From Humulus lupulus (lineage: Eukaryota > Streptophyta > Magnoliopsida > Rosales > Cannabaceae): DNA of 64,000 nt. The notes below the pieces were generated by a model, which saw only the letters and a program-made list of their open reading frames with translations, made no database searches and was not told where the DNA came from. Of this stretch, positions 58,922-64,000 are shown in pieces. The DNA lies in contig NC_084794.1 in the NCBI RefSeq assembly GCF_963169125.1, forward strand, positions 73,009,665 through 73,073,664, in the 5' to 3' direction. The first letter of the stretch is position 1, and every line of letters starts with the position of its first letter. Position numbers and translations under genes: made by a program.

Positions 58922-59684
58922 GGATAGACAATTCCTACGAGCCACCATCTTTCATTCGAAAATTTTCTCCATCTTCTATCTTCTGCGTTTTCAAACCTCC
59001 TTCCTGCTCAGAGAAAAGAAAAACCCCAAAACCCTTCGTTCCAAAATCCTTCGGAGACCCAGCTGTTCAGCTGCTTAGGAGTGAGTCTTCCAGTTCTTAT
59101 GAAATACACCTCCTCTATCAACGACCATGCTGTAAGTCCTATCACTTCACATGGGCTCTTTCTTTATTGATTTTTGTATTTTATTTACCATGCTTCACCG
59201 TAGTCAATATTAGGGTGTCTTCTTGATTTTTTGGCACATAGGTTTCTACTTTAGGTTTACACAGAAGGTTTGGAACCTTTCCTAACATTATGATATTCAT
59301 GACATAGGATATTTTCTAAGTAGATTTGGGTAACTTTTGGCAACTTTATAAAATACCCATTCGGTGTATAAAAGATGAAAGGTTAGGGTTCAAATGTCAT
59401 ATTTCTTAGGGAACACACTTTCTTGGGTGGTTTTTCTCTAAACCGCCCCCCAAGGACAGTAGTGGCCGGGTTTTTCTGACACACGGATCCCTAAACACCA
59501 GGGATTTGTTGGGGAAACCGAAGCGCGTAGCGTAGGGTAGCGCGTGGCATCACGCAATGGGCTGAGATTAACTCAGCTCGGGCATCAAAAGCACCATTTC
59601 CCTTCGTGCTTCCTTGCCTTTATCTTTATAAAATATTAGGTCGCCTGTTAAGTGACTCGTCATTCTTGTTCGCTAGGTGATCTA

Positions 59685-62390
59685 ATGGCACCCAAGAAGA
59701 GCGTACCCAAGAAGAATGCAGCCGACTCCTCATCTCAACAAACCAACAAGGGAAAAGAGATCGCTTTCGAATCTCTTATTCCTCATTTTGGCCCCGTGGT
59801 GGAGAGGGAGATTGTGGTTGATCCTGACGCATTCTTCGAGGCAGAGACAATTGTCTCCAAGATCACGACCCAAGGAAGGGTCAACAAAATAATGCTGAGC
59901 CACAACATAGAGGTTGGGACCAACGTCCTTATTGCTCACCCTCCGTTCGAAGGGGAATGGAGCTGAGCGCCACTCCAGGACGACTTTGCGGCTGGGAGTG
60001 ATGAGCACTTAAAGGCAGGGGCCTTCCTTCCCCTTGACCAATACTTCGCTGACTTCCTTAACTATGTGAAGTTGGCGCCGTTTCAGCTCCCCCCCAACTC
60101 ATACCGGCTTCTGGCGGGGATGAAATACCTCTTTTTAAAACACCAGTGGGAGGTCCCCACTCCGGCGGACGTCCTTTATTGTTTCTTCCTTAAGGCCAAC
60201 CCAGAGAAAAAAGGCCAAGGTGATGGATTCTACTACCTCACCCGGTTCCCAAATTCAGCCCCGGTGATCAAGCTCCCCAGCCACCCTAACGACTTCAAGG
60301 ACCAATTCTTTATGTCGAATGGGTTCCACAACTACGAGCATCGATACTTCAACTACCCTCGTAAGTATTTTTTCTTTCTTCAGCTCACGAAAACATTCTT
60401 TCTTAATTAATAGTTATACTCCTTGTACTCATACTGATTGAGTTTGCTATATTTTTTTTGTAGCCATATTTGCGAGGACGGAGAAGTCTGTGACCCTCGG
60501 GGGTCAGTATGAGACTTTATTTGGGCTTCCAGCCCATGAGAAGGATTACCGCTAGCTCGTGAACGACGTCACGATGCTGGCGTGTCACTTGATCGGCGAA
60601 GGCCAAACGTAAGGACTCGGGCTACCTTCCCGGTAGTCCACGAGCTCCCACATCCCCAAGAAGAAAACCCCAAGGCTGTTGATGGGGAGGAACAAGAAGA
60701 AGACGAGGTCCCTCTTGTGAGGAAGAGGCGGGCTCCCAAGGCTGCTCGGGGCCCTGACCTAGAACGAGTTGCATCGGGGGCAGCCGCCGGCCCCTCCGGC
60801 CAAGGTAACTCATATCCCTTTAAGGAACTAGACAGGGATGTCGCCGATTTTAGGTTAGTTAGATTTAACCCTAACCAGCTCGTTCACCGCCACCCTAGTA
60901 ATCCAGATTGCAACCTAACCCTGTTCCAGTGTGTGGATCATCTAGTGTTACTTTATGATATGGATTATCCTAAGGGTACAGTTGTATTAGACAACACTTC
61001 AACCTTTAAGTCAGCTATTTTTGAGGAATATGGGACCAACCGTAGGTCGTGGATTTCTTTGCTCCAAGGCATCTTTGCCCTTGGATTTAGGAAATATGTA
61101 GATGAGTCTAGCCTCGAGGTAAGAGTTGAGCCTGAACCTCCCATAATTCAAGAAATTGTAGACTTAGACTCCCCATCTCCTTAAGCAGTCCCAAGGCTGG
61201 AGGTCGAGACAATAGACTCCTCCCCTAGCCCGGAGGGTAGGACTTTCATTTATTTCTTTTATGTAAACTGCATATATTAACTTCCTTCTCATTCTTTTCA
61301 GGTGAAGAAATGGCACAACCAGGAGCTCCTGACATTTGCACGATTTTCCAGGAGGGAAAAACCAACTCGGGGCCCGTCGTAAAGAAACCCCAGTTCACAA
61401 TAAAGAAGACACCCCCTGCGACAGGGACTACCTCCAAATCTCTGGGTAAGGGGAAAGGCACGAGCTCGGAAGCTCCGACTCCCATCGCGACAGAGAAAAG
61501 GTGGCCTCCTCCGCCTCCTCCTCGATTTCTGCCTGCTCTTACTCAGGATCAGACAATACAAACTGATCCCACAGCTCCTATTGTCCCCACCACCATTGTG
61601 CGTATCCCAGTCAACCCTTAGGATTTGGAGAAGATCCTCGATACTTTTCGGGGGACTCTCTATGAGACGGCGAACCACGTGGTGGAGCACATATACAAAG
61701 CCAACCTAAGGGACCTGAGGACAATAGCATAGAGGAGCCCGGAGAACGTCCTGGAGTCCACCTTGGGGATGACCTTCACAGTAGGATAGCTTTCCTTAGT
61801 TGAACATATATATATATATTATTTTTTCTTTTTATTTTACCCCAGTATGCGTCTAACTTGTTTCCTTATTTTTTTTTGCAGTCGGTCTTGGCTCAGCTTT
61901 GCAGTATAGCCCGGTCAGGGCTAGGAATGAGGAGCTTCAGGATGAGCTCCAGGTTGCCCAGACCGCCCTAACTGCTACTCAGGAAAATGAGCGAGCTGCC
62001 AAAGCTACCCTTGTAGTTGCTCAAAAAGGCGAGCTCGATGCCAAGGCTACCCTTGCATTGTCTAAAGAAAGCAAGCAGGCTACAAAGGTTGCCTTGGTCG
62101 CTCTTCAAGTCGAGGTCGCTGAGGGCAAATCCAAGCAGCTGGAGGCCGAGGTTGCTGTTAAAGAGGAGAAAGCGGCCTCGCTGTCCTCCATGGAGAGCAT
62201 GTTGTATCACTGCTGGGCCTTCAACTAGGATGGTAACTTCTCCTTCCTGACTCCTGAAGTGTGGGATCCATACCTCGAGAAGTTCAAAGCTCGGATCCTA
62301 CAAGAGCAGTTTGAGACCGGGGATGCTTCCACCACGGGCAAGCAGGAGACTGAAGAGGTTACATCCTCAGAGCGCCCTGGAGGGGCTTGA
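59685..62390 (+). pseudogene. Antisense extra ORF (aORF) of the Tat element, Transposase_28-like, with coiled coil
   Basis: The role is unknown; Pfam calls the core 'putative gypsy type transposon' (PF04195). The ATG at 59685 (MAPKKSVPKKNAAD) follows a likely splice acceptor. The core (59,760-60,560) has FFEAETIVSKITTQG, then the family signature LPPNSYRLLAGMKYLFLKHQW, then PSHPNDFKDQFFMSNG. An intron with GTAAGT donor lies at about 60,363-60,463. A charged linker and a conserved block follow (RFNPNQLVHRHP near 60,870). The last exon (61,885-62,390) is a long Ala/Glu coiled coil ending SMLYHCWAFN-DGNFSFL-PEVWDPYLEKFKARI, typical of this family. It is broken by TGA at 59964 (probably from CGA), TAG at 60553, 61619, 61730 and 62226 (each where Gln is plausible) and a frameshift near 60,600. 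Confidence 0.78.
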
Positions 62391-62639
62391 TGACGTTTTC
62401 CCTTCTTTTCGTTTTCTTTTTGTAAACATTCGCCATTTGGCCTTGTTTGAGGTTATTTTTCCTTGAGACAATTTTCTTTTAATTCATATATCTAATTTTT
62501 TTATCTATTTGTCTTTTCCTTGATTGTCTCTCATGTTTATGTCTTTCTAGACTTGCACACTCAAAATCTTAGGAATCGATTTTTAGCTCGGGATAGATAT
62601 TTAGAACTTGGTTATATCCAAAATTAATGTGTTGATTTA

Positions 62640-63075
62640 TATCATACCTGTTAAGCATCAAGCCTTAGACCTGGTTATATCCAGGATTTTAAATATTTCA
62701 AACTTAGTCCTCGTTAGGTTTACTGCTATCTCGAGCTTCTAAGGAAGCCATCGAATTTTCAATTTTGCTAACTTCTAAGTTTTGGACCTGGTTGTATCCA
62801 GGGTTTTAAATGATTTAAAACTTAGTTCGTGCTAGGTTTATTGACACCTTGTGTTTTCTTAAAAAAAACATCGGTTAATCAATTTTACTAACTTCTAAGA
62901 TTTGGACCTGGTTGTATCCAGGGTTTTAAATGATTTAAAACTTAGTTCGTGCTAGGTTTATTGACACCTCGTGTTTTCTTATAAAAAAACATCGGTTAAT
63001 CAATTTTACTAACTTCTAAGTTTTGGACCTGGGTGTATCCAGGGTTTTGTACCTGGTTATATCCAGGATTTTAAG
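62640..63075. repeat. About 120-bp tandem repeat in the Tat element, 3-4 copies
   Basis: The motif 'ggacctggttgtatccaggg' recurs near 62,668 (diverged), 62,784, 62,904 and 63,025, spaced 117-121 bp. It is followed each time by 'ttttaaatgatttaaaactt' and a tract reading 'gtgctaggtttattgacacc'. The array lies between the aORF and the internal purine tract. No ORF crosses it. Confidence 0.88.
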
Positions 63076-63106
63076 TGGTTTAAATGTTCTGATCTATCTC
63101 GGGTTA

Positions 63107-63120
63107 TATGCCCCCCAAGT
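63107..63120 (-). promoter_or_regulatory. Second (internal) polypurine-like tract
   Basis: The plus strand reads TATGCCCCCCAAGT, differing from the true tract at 58648-58661 by one base. It lies about 160 bp beyond the 3' end of pol and 4.4 kb inside the 3' LTR. Confidence 0.55.
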
Positions 63121-63281
63121 AACCACCAGAATGTGAACTTTCTCAGTTACTTGACAAATGTTATCACACGAACTAATATATAAATAAGCTATATGAAAGA
63201 CAAGAAATACATAACGATCCCTTCATTTCTTAATCAAATGGCTTTTATAACTAAGCCTTACATAGATGGATGGTATCATCA

Positions 63282-64000
63282 TTAATAATACTTCTTCAGG
63301 TGCATGGCATTCCAGGTCTGTGGGACTGTTTCTCCATTAAGTCGAGCTAATTTGAAAGTTCCTTCACGCATGACTTCCACTATTTGATAGGGCGCTTCCC
63401 AGTTTAGACCTAAAGAACCGTCTTTGGGTCCTTGTTTGCCAAAAAGACCCTTCGGAGGACTAGGTCGCCAAACCAAAACTACGCCTTTTGACCTTGGAAT
63501 TAAAATAACGAGTGATTTTTTGTTGGTAATGCGCGAGCTGTAGTTATGAATCCTCTCGTTTCTCATCAATTAGGTCGAGAGACGCATTGAGCAACTCATC
63601 ATTCCGCTCCTGGCTGAATTTCTGGAGCCTGTGCGTGGTTACTTTTGTTTCGACAGAAAGGACGGCCTCACTTCAGAAAGTCAGGGAGAAAGGGGTGTGT
63701 CCCGTGGAGGTCCGGTACGCCCATAGTACCTGCGGGAGCTGCTCAGGCTAGATTCCCTTAACCTTGTCTAACCTTTTCTTAAGACTCGCATTGAGAGCCC
63801 ATTGGCCTGTGGGTACGCAACCGAAGAGAAACTTTTAACTATGCCGTATTTTTCACAGAACTCAGTGAAGAGATCACTGTCGAACTGACTTCCATTATCT
63901 AACATAATCTTCTTGGGAAGCCCAAACCAGCACACAATTCTCTTAATCACAAAGTCGAGGACTCTTTTTGAGGTGATGGTTGCCAAAGGCTCGGCCTCTA
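63282..64000 (-). pseudogene. pol: Integrase and pol C-terminus of the Tat element (partial, decayed)
   Basis: Integrase inserts the cDNA copy into the genome. On the minus strand from the window edge: core integrase with ITSKRVLDFVIKRIVCWFGLPKKI, then MLDNGSQFDSDLF (catalytic-core DNGxQF motif), then YPQANG. After a frameshift or stop near 63,770, the C-terminal part at 63,569-63,282 reads KGVVLVWRP, then LGLNWEAPYQIVEVMREGTFKLARLNG, then VPQTWNAMHLKKYY, the standard Tat-type pol ending. The catalytic Glu that follows the YPQANG motif is replaced by SMRVLRKG after the frame break. The rest of pol lies past 64000. Confidence 0.82.

Larger units (their letters stand above)
57858..64000 (-). 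mobile_element. Tat-lineage Ty3-gypsy retrotransposon, 3' portion (runs off the window)
   Basis: From left to right (the element reads right to left): 3' LTR 57858-58647, polypurine tract 58648-58661, an extra ORF encoded on the opposite strand (59685-62390), a 120-bp tandem repeat, a second purine tract (63107-63120) and the integrase end of pol from 63,282 on. An antisense extra ORF between pol and the 3' LTR is a known trait of several Tat-lineage families such as Grande, Retand and Cinful. Gag, protease, reverse transcriptase and the 5' LTR lie beyond 64000. Stops in both coding parts show this copy is decayed. Confidence 0.82.

Overview
This is a nuclear segment from a eudicot plant. Three things point there: spliced genes with plant-type GT/AG introns, a WRINKLED-class AP2 factor with its 9-base micro-exon, and very dense LTR retrotransposons, MULEs and hAT MITEs in AT-rich DNA. 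The style of the repeats makes Rosales (hemp/hop-like) a guess only. Just two host protein-coding genes look intact, both between 48.9 and 54.7 kb. The rest is transposable elements, most of which can be bounded by target-site duplications (TSDs) read directly from the sequence.

Layout: 1-1281 is the edge of a long LTR. 1282-4051 is AT-rich. 4057-8727 is a solo LTR with a second solo LTR (5322-7892) inside it. 9673-10828 is a solo LTR carrying a 76-bp GC-rich minisatellite. 10.8-15.8 kb is AT-rich DNA with a hAT-type MITE at 14510-15162. 15783-32669 is a complete but decayed Tekay/Del-like Ty3-gypsy chromovirus (2.4-kb LTRs, TSD CTTTC). Inserted in its leader, in reverse orientation, is a young TR-GAG element (18520-25492, TSD GCTAT, nearly identical LTRs) that encodes only a 724-residue Gag. 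34865-48712 is a MULE carrying two convergent pseudogenes: a ULP1-like protease with a DUF1985-like N-terminus (plus strand) and a MuDR-type transposase (minus strand). This is the arrangement known for Kaonashi-type MULEs. Its transposase zinc finger is split by a solo LTR (39204-45084), itself hit by two further solo LTRs (39282-42052 and 42382-44576). A hAT MITE (47898-48438) lies near the MULE's right end.

Host genes: 48962-50992 (+) is an intronless gene for a signal-peptide-bearing, single-span membrane protein of the DUF7906/AT3G28720-like family. 54637-52768 (-) is a seven-exon double-AP2 transcription factor of the WRI3/WRI4 group. They converge tail-to-tail. From 54.6 to 57.9 kb lies the AP2 gene's upstream region and decayed copia-like LTR sequence.

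The right end (57858-64000) is the 3' portion of a Tat-lineage Ty3-gypsy element in minus orientation: 3' LTR, polypurine tract, an antisense extra ORF (Transposase_28/PF04195-like) with its own TATA box, a 120-bp tandem repeat, then the integrase end of pol running off the window.

Patterns across elements: premature stops in the decayed retroelement and MULE genes are mostly TAG where the family has Gln (CAG), which suggests CHG-methylation-driven decay. The TR-GAG and the Tat element share an identical 14-base polypurine tract and each has an internal second copy. Three AT-rich tracts share a clustered palindrome of the form GTAAC-NN-GTTAC.
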